A DNA stretch of 64,000 nt from Uranotaenia lowii (Eukaryota > Arthropoda > Insecta > Diptera > Culicidae): positions 20,930,002 through 20,994,001 of the forward strand of contig NC_073693.1 in assembly GCF_029784155.1 (NCBI RefSeq), read 5' to 3'. Shown in pieces: positions 34,517-47,010 of this stretch; within the stretch, counting starts at the first letter, position 1, and each line of letters opens with the position of its first letter. A program made the translations under genes and the position numbers. Below the pieces are notes generated by a model, which was not told the origin of the DNA, made no database searches, and saw nothing but the letters and a program-made list of their open reading frames with translations.

Positions 34517-35535
34517 CATTGAATTTTTCGATAAAAAATTATTTGATCTATAGGTTTTGTGCAATGATATAGTAGGCGAGAGTGGGGTAACGTGGGCCAT
34601 GGGGAAACGTGAGCCACTCTAAATATCTCAGCTGTGTGTTGAGATAAAAATCTCAATCCAACTGTCATCGTCGTCGCTTTGCGTAAGCATGTTTTTCTAT
34701 ATGTTGTTGACTTATTTTCGTATCATATTCATTTTTTTTATTTAACAAGCCTAGAAAAATGTAGGTACTCACATAATTAAATAAGCACCTGCAAATTGCA
34801 TCCGTGAGAGACCTAAAGCACATAACAAAAATATGCTCATACGTTTATAACCTTAGTTTTGTCATGTTCTTTCACGTGGAAAAGGAATTTTTGATGAAAA
34901 ATCAATAAGTCACACAAACGCAACACATTTGCAAATCATAGCTTATGGAGAATCATGGGCCACATTTTGTGGGGTATCTAGGGCCACCTATATTTTGGTG
35001 TTTTATACACATTATGAACTTAAAATACATTTTTCCTATCTGCAAAGTTTTCTTATGCCAAATGAAGAGTTGTGAAAATATATTTTGTACATTTTTTCCA
35101 ATGCGATAGAGACGAACAAAAATCCTATAAAAGGAATTTGCACGTTATCTTATCAATTTTGATTTTGTGGCCCACGTTTCCTCACAGTTTTTAAAAATCC
35201 CAAAAAAATACTTTTTTTAAAACAGTCAGAACTCGAGAAATTCATGTGTTTGAAAAATATTTAAAAAATAATCAACAATGCCTAATGATACCTCAAAAAT
35301 GTAGAAAACCTTTCCATTTTTTTTTATCTTTTATGATAAAGAAGTTATGAAGCAAGGAAAAAAAGTGGCCCATGATACCCCACTCTCCCCTGTACAGTTT
35401 TGTTGCATACAAGTTTTCGTGTTTTTTTCCATTTATTGTTTTTTTGCATTATTTTTTATAATCCTCCACCCCCTCCCCCCCTCGCGATGTTCCAACTCCG
35501 AGTGACAAAAGACGGATTTGAAATTTGTTCCGGCC
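34517..35535. mobile_element. Harbinger-like MITE split by another element, left-truncated
   Basis: The left portion begins inside the family (GAATTTTTCGATAAAAAATT at about 34525). The right end ATTTGTTCCGGCC finishes at 35535, followed by TTA. It is interrupted at the phrase ATATAGTA by the 34575-35392 element and resumes at TTTTGTTGCATACAAG. Confidence 0.75.
34575..35392. mobile_element. Nested TIR element, about 820 bp
   Basis: Left GGCGAGAGTGGGGTAACGTG and right CCCACTCTCCCCTG are inverted repeats that continue as GGGCC/GGCCC. TA at 34573-34574 and 35393-35394 may be the duplication. The words GTGGCCCA and GGGGCA-like variants recur inside (34967, 35168, 35367). No transposase is seen. 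It disrupts the Harbinger-like MITE, so it is younger than that MITE. Confidence 0.75.
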
Positions 35536-35699
35536 TTATTAGGTAGTAAACCGAAAGGACACCAGCTTGTAACTATTAGGCCTTAAAAGATGTGAAGTTA
35601 CGATCTTCGATAAAGCTGTTCGTTCAGCCAAAAATTCCTATGAAAAAATGTATACATCGGCTTCAAAAAGGCTAGATAGCTCAGATCGAGAGAACAAAG

Positions 35700-37980
35700 A
35701 AAAGTCATGTTCGTATTAAGGAGCAAAATTTTAAATAAAGACTTTTCAGGCAGTATACGTCTTTGAAATCTTTGGCCATACGAAACAAGAATCCAAGGCT
35801 TCGAGAAGCTTTGTCGACAACATAGTTCGTATGAATCTTGAACTCCAGCCTTCGGTCGAGAATAACGCCCAGATCGTTGATATGGTCCACCCGGATGATG
35901 GTTTGGTCTTCGAGGATGTACTCTGCATGAAGAGGATGCCGCTTACGGGTGAACGATATTACTGAGCATTTACTGCGGTTCAAGGGCAAGCAATTGATAT
36001 CGCACCAGTGGGCAAAAGCGGTGAATTGCTGTTGGAGGAAGTTGATGTCGTCTTGGCCGTTTATAGTGTGAAAAAGTTTCAGGTCATCGGCATAAGCGAG
36101 CTTTGTGCCACTGAGGAGCGAGAGTACATCATTAAAATAGATCACGAAAATGATCGGTCCCAAATGACTTCCTTGAGGCACTCCTGAAGAAGCAACGAAC
36201 TGCCTAGAAAAGGATTCACCAGTACGAACGGATAACTTTCGTCCCATTAAGTAACTCCGGAACCAATCCAGTAGGGAACCACTGAAGCCTAATCGTTCGA
36301 GCTTTGCAATTGCAATTTCGTGGTTCACCTTATCGAACGCAGCAGAGAGATCTGTGTAAATGGCGTCTGTTTGACTTTTCTTGGCAAAGCTGTCCTGCAC
36401 GAACGATGTAAAGCTCAGTAGGTTTGTAGTCGTGGATCTTTTAGGCATGAACCCGTGCTGATCGTTGGAGAAGTGATGCTTGCAAAATGAGAAAAAGGGA
36501 TCCAAAACAACTAGTTCAAACAATTTGGCGATCGCGCATAGAGCGGAGATTCCACGATAGTTGCTCACGTCTCTCTTATCTCTTTTTTTGTGGACAGGAA
36601 ACATGTGAGCTTCTTTCCACAATGAAGGAAAGATTCCGCCATCCAGCGATGATTGAAAGATATGCCTGATAGGTGTCAGCAAAGATGGCATAAAACGCTT
36701 CAAAAAGGTAGCTGGTATACCGTCCGGACCCGTAGAAGATGAATTTTTTAGCTTAGCTGTCGCTTTTAGGATGGCTGCATCGTCGACCAGAATACCATCC
36801 AAAGATGAACCTAGGGGTGATATATTCCCTACAGCTCTGGCCAGTTGCTCCAAGGAAATTCCCCCAGTTGTGAAAATACTAGAAAATTTCTCGGCAAAAA
36901 GCTCACAAATTTCTGGATCAGAATTCGCTGTGTCGCTGTCAAGGAACATGTAGGACGGAAGCCCTTGTTTTTTCCGTTGATTTTTTACGTGCTTCCAAAA
37001 AGATTTCGGACTGGTCTTGAAATTCCTTTGTAACCGATTTATATAATTCAAGTAGCTACGCTTACTGACTTTTTTATAAACAGAGTTTAGTTTGCGGTAT
37101 TCTCCCTTAGTGTAAGGGGATTTGTGCTTGTTGTAGTTTCGGAGTGCACGTTTCTTGGCCGTCTTCAGTCGCCGCAGTTCTTTAGTGACCCAGGGAGCCC
37201 GTAGATCAGTAGCTACCCTACGTTTCGGAACATGGCAATCAATAACGTAGTTAAGAATGTTCGAAAAAGTCTCAGCAGCTGCATTTGGATCAGAAGGATC
37301 GAGCTCAACTTCTCATTCGATGGACTCAAGAACGAGAGATATAGTTTCGAAATCCACGTTTTTGAAATCTTGATAGAAGGATGCCGTTTTCTTTACTGGA
37401 GCATATCTCCTTGCAGCAGCGAAAGAGGCCACTAAGGCTGGGTGATGTGGAACAGCTTTGACAAGGGGAGCGGGAGCTAAGTCAATCGTCGAAATCCAGA
37501 AACCTTCGTTAACGAAACAGAGGTCGAGCATACGTCCGTTTTCATTCTCGATATTATTTATCTGACGTAAAGTCGCTGTACTCAGGGCGTCTAAGTATAC
37601 GCTAGAAGATGCCGAGAACGAAGAGTGCACAGGATCTGGAAACAGAAAGCCACCTCGTGAGGAGCACCATTTTAGACCGGGCATGTTGAAGTCGCCAATG
37701 ATAAGTATGTCATCCTCAGGAGAGCAAAAGGAGATGACTTTATACAGGCAACGCGAAAAGGACTCTGCTAAAACCAGATCGCCAGAACGATCAGGAGGCA
37801 CGTACACTACGCATAGATAGAGTTTCCGATTACCGAAATCAATGCGGGTCCAAAGAATCTCCAGATCGTCCCAGGAAACGTCTTCGATAAGCACAGCCGG
37901 GAGTTTAGATCTAACAGCAAGTAACACTCCACCACCAGTAGATTTTTTGCTGTTGAGGGGGCTACGGTCGCTATAAAATT
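35700..37980 (-). pseudogene. Jockey/CR1-group LINE ORF2 fragment (endonuclease plus RT)
   Basis: Read on the minus strand, an AP endonuclease part (from about 37976: RSPLNSKKSTGGGVLLAV, then IIGDFNMPGLKW near 37690) is joined in one frame to a reverse transcriptase. The RT motifs are SSSTGPDGIP, SQTDAIYTDLSAAFDKVNH, SSGVPQGSHLGP and KLAYADDLKLF (about 36090). A single TGA at 37313-37315 interrupts an otherwise open frame of some 760 codons. It lacks the endonuclease N-terminus and ends abruptly after LKFCSLIRT (35705) before the RT is complete, so both ends are lost. It differs clearly from the RTE-like copies. The exact clade (CR1, jockey or other) is uncertain. Confidence 0.88.
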
Positions 37981-37984
37981 GAGT

Positions 37985-40900
37985 TAAAGATTGAGTTAAA
38001 ATCATGGGTGAGTTTTTCAAAATGGCTCAGTCTAATGTACATAGTATGTATGTATAAATGTACTTTTAAGTTGTTTATCTTTCTATTTACTGGCTCACAT
38101 ACAAAAAATGGCGACCGTGAAAAATGGACGCCCTCCAATAGAGCGATCTCATTCAATAAAAAAAAAGTCAGAACAGTAGTGCTAAGTGTCACATCAGTGG
38201 AAAATCTGTAACAATTTTTTTTTATTTTTTTTATATAAACTTTTTTGTATTATAAATTTTAACAAGCCGCTTTTTTGGTTAGGTTTTTTCACCAGAGATT
38301 TTTTTTTCCTAAACTTATTTCTAAAGTATACAAAAATCTTGTGATTATAAGTTATTGTACTGATAATGGTTTTAATTGGCATTGATCTCAACTTAGCCGC
38401 TTAGAGACATACAAATCTTATGAGCTTCCATATTTTCAATCGTTTAAACGAGAAAGGTGAATGGAAAAATATCACGCGAGGCATGAAAATAAACAACAAC
38501 TTGCCCTTTCGTTACTTTAAGATTTGTTTCAAGAGGAGTCTGATGAACAAATTCTAAATTTCACATATCACAAAAAAAAATAGAACAAAGCGACAAAGCG
38601 AAAGTTGAAACAGCCAATAACGCAAGTTTTAACACCAAATTCTAGCCAGATTCAAGACCGAATTGCCCTCGGCAGGAAAACAGGTATTAGTAGAAGGTGT
38701 CAACAATTTGTTCATAAAAAAAGACTGAATACTACTAATTTCACAAAATTTGATTTATTTGGTAGCTTTGAACGGGAAACACTTAGAAATTTATGTGAGA
38801 TCCAGTTGGCGTTTCATGTCAAATAGCTTTGCTGCAAATCGCCAATTGAACTTACTGGAATTATATTTTGAATTCAATGTTTTTTTAACCAACTGAATTA
38901 TCGACAAGAGTTTATCAATCAAAACTCAAGATGATAGAATATCTTAATTTCATCAAAATGCACATTTGTTCAAAATTTTAATGAGGCACATATATTTATG
39001 AATATTTTTTAAATTGAAAACTTTGTTATGTTGAAACTAAATTTCCAACAGATTATACATATGTAAAATATAACGAAAACATTGTAGTTTCCTTGAGTAA
39101 CTAGATTCGCCTGCAAATTTTTCGATCGGTCAAAAATGTACATAAATCTTTTTCACACCTTGTTTTGTACGTTCTTGAATTATATGTTTACACATAAATA
39201 TCAGCCGGGAACTTTGCAATGTGATTATGTAAGATTTAGGAATTTTCATTCGCAGTCAAGCTGCGTCCACACAAAGACTGCAAGATAAACGAATTTGATT
39301 TTTCAAGCAAATCAGGTCTCTCATAATGTTCATGAGACTTGAAAAACGTGAATTGAATGAATTACCAACGGTAAAAGCTTAAATCGAGTACAAATATGAC
39401 AAACTTCAGCCACTTACCAAGTCAATGAAATCATGCGTTTTCCTGACCAATTTTGTCCCCGTTATAATAGGTATTTCGGAAGGAATATTTTTATACTTTT
39501 GAAAACAAATAAGATTTCTTTTGGATATACCTACATTTATATAAGGGTCCCATTTTATTTTTGATATAATTTAATTTATAGCCGTTTATTTCATAGTTTG
39601 AATGTTCAGTGCGAAGGACCCATTGTTTTGCCAACCATCTTAGAATTTCGTATAGTTCCCTAAATTCAATTTCCACAATCTGAGTCAGAAGTCAGAACAT
39701 CCTCGAGTCGAGAACGCAGAGCCAAAGCCGCTGCAGCGCTTGCTCAAACTGCATAAATGAGTATTAGGGAGATCCAAAATCTACCGAAATACCAGAATTT
39801 GATTTTTATAGTTTCTGTAAATTAGTTCTTCCCAAAACGATATCGTTTGCAATAACTTTAATTTTATCTGGAAATCTGGAAATGAAATAATTATTAAAAC
39901 AGAGAATCAACGAAACAAATTACCTCAATATGTCGAAGTTCATTTTTTATCATTATTTTCTTTTTATTTCACATGACTGACTTGATTGCTTTGATTGTTA
40001 AATTTGTTTTTTCGTATGGTTTTCAAGAGACGTACTAATATGAAGGTGAGAAAAAAAGTACGAAATCGTAAGGCGAAATTCGAGATTGAAGAAATTTTTG
40101 TGTGAAAACTCTAGCGCAAGAAAAAAATCACAATACTTAACTTCAATATTTCCCAGAAGAACGGTTCACTCCGAACGTTACTCCTTCGCTTAGTTGAACG
40201 ATCGACAGCAATCAAGAAGTTTTGAGATTTTATATCGAGTAACACCATCTAGATCCCGCTCCGGATGTCCATTAATTTCTTGAGAGTAAATCGAATTTAA
40301 AATGTGTTTCTTGTCACATTTCAAAACTCTCAGGCACAAAATAAACATTTAAATTTATGTTTAGAGATTCTTGAAAATTTCCCAGCTAAAAAATAACACA
40401 ACCGTCATCGACGGCCACAGCCTACCAAGTTTTCGTTCAAACTCCAGCAGTTATAGTATTAAAACAAAAGTTGAGTGACAGGCCAAATGTTTCTCATTTT
40501 TACTATCATCAATAGTAAATCAGAATAATGTGGGGATTAGGAACATTCCAATTTCATGATAATATTTTGATCTTAAACCTTAAAATTATTCATAAAATTC
40601 TATGCCCAGTAACTTTTGTCAAACATAACAAACATATCTACACAACGCGAATCAGGAACGCAGAAAAGGAGAGTTTTCTTCTCGGAATGCTGTCTAGTGG
40701 GAGCCTTACACTGCTACTAGAAAAACAAGTTAAACCTTAAATGAGGAGAGGAATCCATGTAAGCATGTTCGTTCATTTATTGACTGACAACTAACTAACC
40801 AGCTCAAAAACTTGTTCAGTTACCTATGAGCGTGACTAGTAAAAGTGCAAAGCAACACGAAGAAAAACTTCATACATAAAAAGCGTTTTGTGTGTCACTT

Positions 40901-42556
40901 CACTTGCATCGATCCGTCTTCATACATCTAAGTGTGTGCTGCTCTAATATGCGTGCTAGGCCAGCGTAAGGTTTTCTCATAAATCTGCGCTGCTTTCGAA
41001 TGCAAATCATGGTTTTCCTACACGTGCTGTCAACCTATATTCGATGAACGACTCACAGGTTACTAATGTTGGTTATGGGTATCATATTTTGAGACCTTTT
41101 TTCTAAAAACAATTTTTTGTCCAAGTTTTTGAATTTTTTAAAATGTGTTTAAAAATATGTTTCTATAGGTTCAATTTCTTGTGCCGTCCTTTTCAAGTAT
41201 TTCCGGAACATTGACATCAGTCTGTAATTTAAATTCAATTTACAATCAACCTTGAGTAAAAACCCACAACAAACATACCAAATCAAAAAAATCGTCAACC
41301 AAAAACAGATTAACTAATGAGTTGAATCATTAGGATCGTCTTCATTAGCTTCAGTTTGTTTCTCTGTTTTTTTTTCGCGACCATTCCTAATTATTTTTCA
41401 GTCACCAAAAACTGCACCCGGAGAGAATGCTCGCTCAGGTATCATCCGAAAGGTGCTCGTAACGTGACAAAAATGTTCAACAAGTTTCGTACCGCAAAAG
41501 GTAAACACTTCTTTAATCACCCGGGCCATGTGAATAAACGCTGGGTAGGTTCATAGATAGGTTGAAGATTGTTCAAGCTTAGGGGGGGACTCTTATTGAG
41601 ATTAGCACGTTCCCTCCTAAGTCAAACCGTCTGAATCTAAGCTAAGATGACCTTCGTACGTTGAGTTCACCTGGTCTTCCACCTAGCGACTTCGAGATTG
41701 TCAATCTAAAACTATGTCAGGTGTTAAGGGAAGCATTTTGAATACCTTTCGTTTGCCCCTATTGACGTAGAGCATTAGGGTGGCTCTACTGTAAGATATC
41801 CATTTTTTTCGGTACTCAACTAACGTTGAATGACCTTTGTAGAAAAATTGTTTTTCAGACATTTTTCCCCCTAAAATTATTCCATCTGTCACCCTAACCA
41901 TCGTTTTGGGGTGCCGCATAGGTATGCAGCCAGTTATTTTGCGAGATTGTTTTGTCAACAAACTGCATGCAACAAGCACGCTAGAATATGATGCCTTCAA
42001 ATTACTCATTACATGCACACCGGCACGTTCTAAAGCACACCCAGAACGATTCTGTTAGGAAGATATCTATTATGCAACACGGAAGGTTATCTACTCAGAC
42101 TTAAGTACATACACATGCAATCCTGGGTCAAGACCCTTTCTCTTTTGCACAGAGAGCTGACGGAAAAAATGGGGTTTTGAAACACAGAAACGTGGTTGAA
42201 TTCTAAGCTAGCCGAATTCGGGGATCGTTTTCAGTGTTACAATTTAAAAAAGAGCGTGCTTTAACACAAATTTTGGTTCGCGTTTCTATCAAAAGTTGAA
42301 CAGGGGAAAAAATAAACATTTTGAAAGTCCGATTAAGTAATCAGAACACGTGAACAAAGAATAAACGTCCAAAGTTTAGGTCAAAGACGATGTTCTAAAA
42401 AAAAAGGAATTTTAATTTTGTATGAAATGTTTGAAACCATTTATTTTTTATTTTTGGCTTGTTTGAATGTTTGAAACCAATAAAAGTTGAAACATCTCTT
42501 AGAGACAAAAAATATATCATTTACGGTTTAACAGCATATCTCTACCGATCTTAATC
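37985..42556. other. Unique DNA, no firm gene
   Basis: About 4.5 kb between two LINEs. A short direct repeat ATTGAGTTAAAGATTGAGTT lies at about 37978-37998. GCTCAGTCTAATGT at about 38024 matches the phrase at about 11798. A minus-strand frame at 41701-42018 (105 codons) is GC-richer, but I do not recognise it. The only exon-like signal is 41402-41500. Confidence 0.4.
41402..41500 (+). other. Weak candidate exon, 99 nt
   Basis: ATTATTTTTCAG ends at 41401 and a donor AAAAG/GTAAAC follows at 41501. The 99-nt interval is open and GC-richer than its flanks. In one frame it reads TKNCTRRECSLRYHPKGAR. There is no known domain. A length divisible by three would make it skippable. Chance is a real alternative. 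Confidence 0.2.
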
Positions 42557-42570
42557 TGAAAAAAAAATTA
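42557..42570. repeat. LINE copy 2 target duplication (3' side)
   Basis: TGA9TTA: TG, nine A, TTA. The matching site at the other end of the LINE is TGA25TTA at 47275-47304, so the A run differs in length. Confidence 0.6.
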
Positions 42571-42603
42571 TTATTTTTTATTTTATTTACATAGTATTCC
42601 GTC

Positions 42604-44090
42604 TCACGACATAACTTGACGAACATAATTCCTAAAATTCACTCGGTTCATAGCAACCGTTCTCCAATTTCTCGGGCACCCCACGTTCGCCAGATCACGC
42701 TCCACTTGGTCTAACCACCTCGCTCGTTGCGCCCCCGCTCGTCTTGTTCCTACCGGATTCGTAGCGAACACCTGTTTTGCAGGACAGTCGTCCGGCATTC
42801 TCGCAACATGTCCCGCCCAGCGTATCCGGCCAACTTTCACCACCTTCTGGATACTGGGTTCGCCGTAGAGGCGCGCGAGCTCGTGGTTCATCCTTCGCCT
42901 CCACACTCCGTTCTCCTGTACGCCGCCAAAGATGGTTCTTAACACTCGTCGCTCGAATACTCCGAGTGTACGCAGGTCCTCCTCGAGCAATATCCATGTC
43001 TCGTGCCCGTAGAGAACAACCGGTCTAATGAGCGTCATATACAGGTTACACTTCGTGCGAGGGCTAAGTCTTCTCGACCGCAGTTGCTTGTGGAGTCCAT
43101 AGTAGGCACGACTTCCGCTGATTATTCGCCTCCGGATCTCACGGCTGGTGTCATTGTCTGCGGTCACCAGTGAGCCGAGGTAGACAAAGTCTTCGACTAT
43201 CTCCAGCTCGTCGCCGTCGATCGTGACCTTGTTATTACTGGACAAGCGGGTTCGGTCGGTCTCGGATCCGCAGGCCAGCATGTACTTCGTCTTGGACGTA
43301 TTAATCATCAACCCAATCCTTCCTGCTTCGCGTTTTAGTTTGCGGTAGATCTCCTCCACCGCCGCAGATGATCTGCCGACTATATCAATGTCATCGGCAA
43401 AGCAGATAAGTTGACTGGATCTGTTGAAAATCGTGCCCCGCATTTCGCCCACCGCTCGTCGAATAACACCTTCTAGCGCCACGTTGAACATCATGCAGGA
43501 TAGACCATCACCTTGTCGAAGCCCCCTGCGCGATTCGAATGAACTCGACAATTCACCCGAAATCCGCACACAGCACTGCGTTCCATCCATCGTCGCCTTG
43601 ATCAGTCTGATCAGCTTCCCGGAAAAGCCGTTCTCGTCCATGATTTTCCATAGCTCGTTACGGTCGATCGTGTCGTATGCGGCTTTGAAGTCGATGAATA
43701 GATGATGCGTAGGGACTTGGTGTTCACGGCATTTTTGGAGGATTTGCCGCAATGTGAATATCTGGTCCGTCGTAGACCGTCCCTCCATGAAGCGACTTCC
43801 CACGAATCTGTTTGCTTGTGGCGTTAGGCGGCGGAGTAGGATTCGGGACAACACTTTGTAGGCGGCATTGAGGACAGTGATCGCTCGGAAGTTCTCACAG
43901 TCCAATTTTTCAGCTGGCGAATGGCTTCCTTAACTTCACTCATCGTTGGGAGTAGCTCCTCTACGTCGTACCTTCCCCCACCGTCTTGATCTCCTGCATG
44001 TGCGCCGTTCAGGTGTTCGTCGAAGTGCTGCTTCCACCTTTTGATCACCTCACGATTGTCCGTCAGGATACCCCCGTCCCCAGTGAACAT
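42604..44090 (-). pseudogene. LINE reverse transcriptase, copy 2 (broken)
   Basis: On the minus strand, 44090-43907 encodes MFTGDGGILTDN...KEAIRQL, then 169 bp (copy 1 positions 9732-9900, carrying KSAGKDGI and ICPIYKKGD) is missing, shifting the frame. From 43905 the frame is open for 433 codons to the natural stop at 42604. Motifs: FIDFKAAYDTIDR, RRGLRQGDGLSC, FADDID (about 43393) and RIRWAGHVARM. A 9-bp deletion changes VGSHQAGF to VGSRF, and a further small deletion lies near 43962. Unlike copy 1 there is no stop in the C-terminal half. Confidence 0.9.
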
Positions 44091-45749
44091 TTTGGTCTGT
44101 ATATTTCAGTTGTTTCTGAGATATACACACTTTTGTACAATCTGAATAAGTTGTATAGAATATTCTATATGAGCCTGTACGTACCAAAGTGGAGGCAATA
44201 TACGGACCAAATTTTGCTCACCTTGAAAATATAAAACTTTGTATTGTGTTTTCAACAATTTGATAGCAACTTTGCTTTGCATAAAATCTTAGGATTGTAC
44301 AACTTACAACTTTCTATTGCCTGCCCTACAATTTGATTACAATTTCTTTTGCAGGTAGCCTGAGGTTTGTACAACTTTCTTCGCCATTTAATACAATTTA
44401 TTGTTACTGTATCCCAAAGCAATTATATTGTTCCTTTATTACGATTTTACTATGAATCGCCGTGAACATTAATACAATAGAATTTAATGTTTCCTGCGAA
44501 AAAAAATTGAACCATATACAACTTTATGTGTCTCTTTATCCTCAGTCTCGAACTCACAACGTTCCGATCCCTGTCCTTCGATACTTCCTCTGCGCCATTT
44601 CATGTTGATACTAACAAGCAAATTTGTTCATGTACAGTTGAGAGTTCCGTTTAAAAATCAGTTGATCGTATAAAATACCACTGACTGCATCATATCGGAC
44701 TCCAAAACTATTTATAGACGCCGTTTTTTGAAATACAACTTTAACCTATCTCATAGACAATTCGATTACAATCAATAATTGTATTCAGCGCTGTGCGATC
44801 TTAGCTAGCTATTTACTGTACTGTTAAACAATTCGACAATCTGCAGATTGTTCAAATTCCATTATACGATGTTCTTACAATTACTGTACGACCTTTCATG
44901 GAAATAATATGTCATCATAGATCGCAAGCATGAAATATTGCTTAATTGTACAGTGGGACTAAACAACTTTAGTGATCTTTCTATACGGTTAACAAAATAT
45001 TATCGTATATATTGAACTATACAAACCATAAATTATAAAATATAACTTGGTTAAGCTACAACATTATGTTTATACAATTCCAATCAAAACTGGATGCTTA
45101 TACAATCTACAATGAACAATGCTTTACGATTTCTGGTTATCTGAAATCATTTATCACCGAACCGGATTTTTTTAAGCGTCGCCTGTGTTTTTGCAAACGC
45201 CGACTGTATGTGCCATTTTTTTTTTTCATTTTTATAATTTTTTTCTAAATTAAAACTGCCTTCATTTTTGCAACAAAATTCGTCCAGAATTTCGAAATTT
45301 TGCAATTGTTAACATAAGATGATTACGATATCACTAAGCATAGGAATTGCATTATTGACAATTATTTACCGATTAAGTTTTTCTCAATAAGTAACTTTGA
45401 ATGACATGTATAAATAGATTGTTTAAATTCCATTGTACAATTTTCTCACAATTACTGTACGACCTTTCATGGAAATAATATGTCATCTTAGATCGCAAGC
45501 ATGAAAGATTGCTTAATTGTACAGTGGGATTAAATATTGAGCTTTACACAATTCTACTGCCATTCAAAACAACTTTATTGATCTTTCTATACGATTAACA
45601 AAATTTTATCGTTTGCAATGAATTATACAAACCATAAATGATAAAATACAACTTGGTTTAGCTACAACATGATGTTTATACAATTCCAATCAAAACTGGA
45701 TGCTTATACAATCTACAATGAACACTGCTTTACGATTTCTGGTTATCTG
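44091..45749. mobile_element. 1.66-kb insertion in LINE copy 2, unclassified
   Basis: AT-rich sequence between the GTGAACAT and GTCCTTATC parts of the LINE. It carries a long direct repeat: about 44866-45147 and about 45434-45749, both ending TACGATTTCTGGTTATCTG. The second repeat ends exactly at the LINE junction. The words TACAATTT and TTGTACA recur throughout. No transposase, TIR or duplication is clear. A Helitron-like, satellite-carrying or composite element are all possible. Confidence 0.65.
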
Positions 45750-47010
45750 GGTCCTTATCCCGGCACATTTCGGCTTGCGGCACGAAGCCTTTGCGGGATG
45801 CGTTGAGTTTCTGATAGAACTTTCGTGTTTCTTGGGAACGATGCAGCTGCTCCAGCTCCTGGAGCTCCTCCTCCTCCAGGCGGCGCTTTTTCTCCTGGAA
45901 AAGTCGGACTCGCTGCCTCTTCCGCTGTCGGTGATTTTCCACATTTCGACGGGTGCCTCTTTGCACTACTGCCGCCCGCGCGGCATTTTCTTCGTCCATC
46001 ACCCTCCTACACTCATCGTCGAACCAGTCGTTCCGTCGAGATCGCTCCACATAACCGATGACGTTCTCCGCCGCACTGTTGATGGCTGTTTTGATGGTAT
46101 CCCAACAGTCCTCGAGAGGGGCTTCGTCAAGCTCGCCCTCTGCCGGCAGCGCTGCTTCGACCGATTGCGCGTAGTCTGCCGCGACCTCAGGTTGCTTCAG
46201 TCGCGCGATGTTTAACCGAGGCGGGCGCCGGTTTCTCTTGTTGTTCACTACGGAGAGTTTTGGGCGCATCTTCACCATCACCAGATAATGGTCCGACTCG
46301 ATGTTGGCGCCCCGACAGGATCTGACGTCGATGATGTCCGAAAAGTGCCGGCTGTCGATCAAAACGTGGTCGATCTGTGATTGCGTTTGGTATGGTGATC
46401 TCCAGGTGTACTTGTGTGGGAGGCGGTGCTGAAAAAAGGTACTACGTACGGCCATTCGTTTGGAGGCGGCGAAATCAATAAGTCTGAGGCCGTTTTCGTT
46501 GGTCAGCTGGTGCGCGCTGAACCTTCCAATTGTCGGTTTAAATTCCTCCTCCTGGCCGACCTGAGCATTGAAATCCCCGATGACGATCTTGATATCATGT
46601 TTTGGGCAACGGTCGTATTCACGCTCCAGCTGCGCGTAGAATTCGTCTTTGTCGTCACCGGTACTTCCGAGGTGAGGGCTGTGCACGTTGATGATGCTGA
46701 TGTTGAAGAACCGGCCCTTGATTCTCAACCGGCACATTCGTGAGTTGATCGGCCACCACCCGATCACGCGCTTTTGCATCTTTCCCATCACTATAAAAGC
46801 TGTTCCAAGCTCGTGTGTGTTGCCGCAGCTCTGGTAGATGGCACGACCATCTGGATACGTTCGCACCGTGGAGCCCTTCCAGCATACCTCCTGCAGCGCT
46901 ACGATGTCGAATTTGCGGCTCTTCAATTCGTTGGAGAGCACGTGGGTACTGCCCACAAAATTTAGAGATCGGCAGTTCCATGTTCCAAGTTTCCAATCGC
47001 TAGTCCCTTT
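45750..47010 (-). pseudogene. LINE endonuclease domain, copy 2 (near intact, cut off)
   Basis: On the minus strand the frame runs without a stop from DWKLGTWNCRSL (46998) through FDIVALQEV, GDFNAQVG (about 46570), SQIDHVLIDSRHF and ESDHYLV (about 46290) into an Arg/Glu-rich linker. It then runs into the 1.66-kb insertion, where it stops at 45730. All the visible AP-endonuclease motifs are kept, including the Asn that is Lys in copy 1. It cannot reach the RT, so the protein would be endonuclease only. Confidence 0.9.

Noticed and set aside
45700..46215. Plus-strand 171-codon frame opposite the LINE endonuclease
   Set aside because: It is the antisense shadow of the endonuclease frame and appears in both LINE copies (8841-9281 minus in copy 1).
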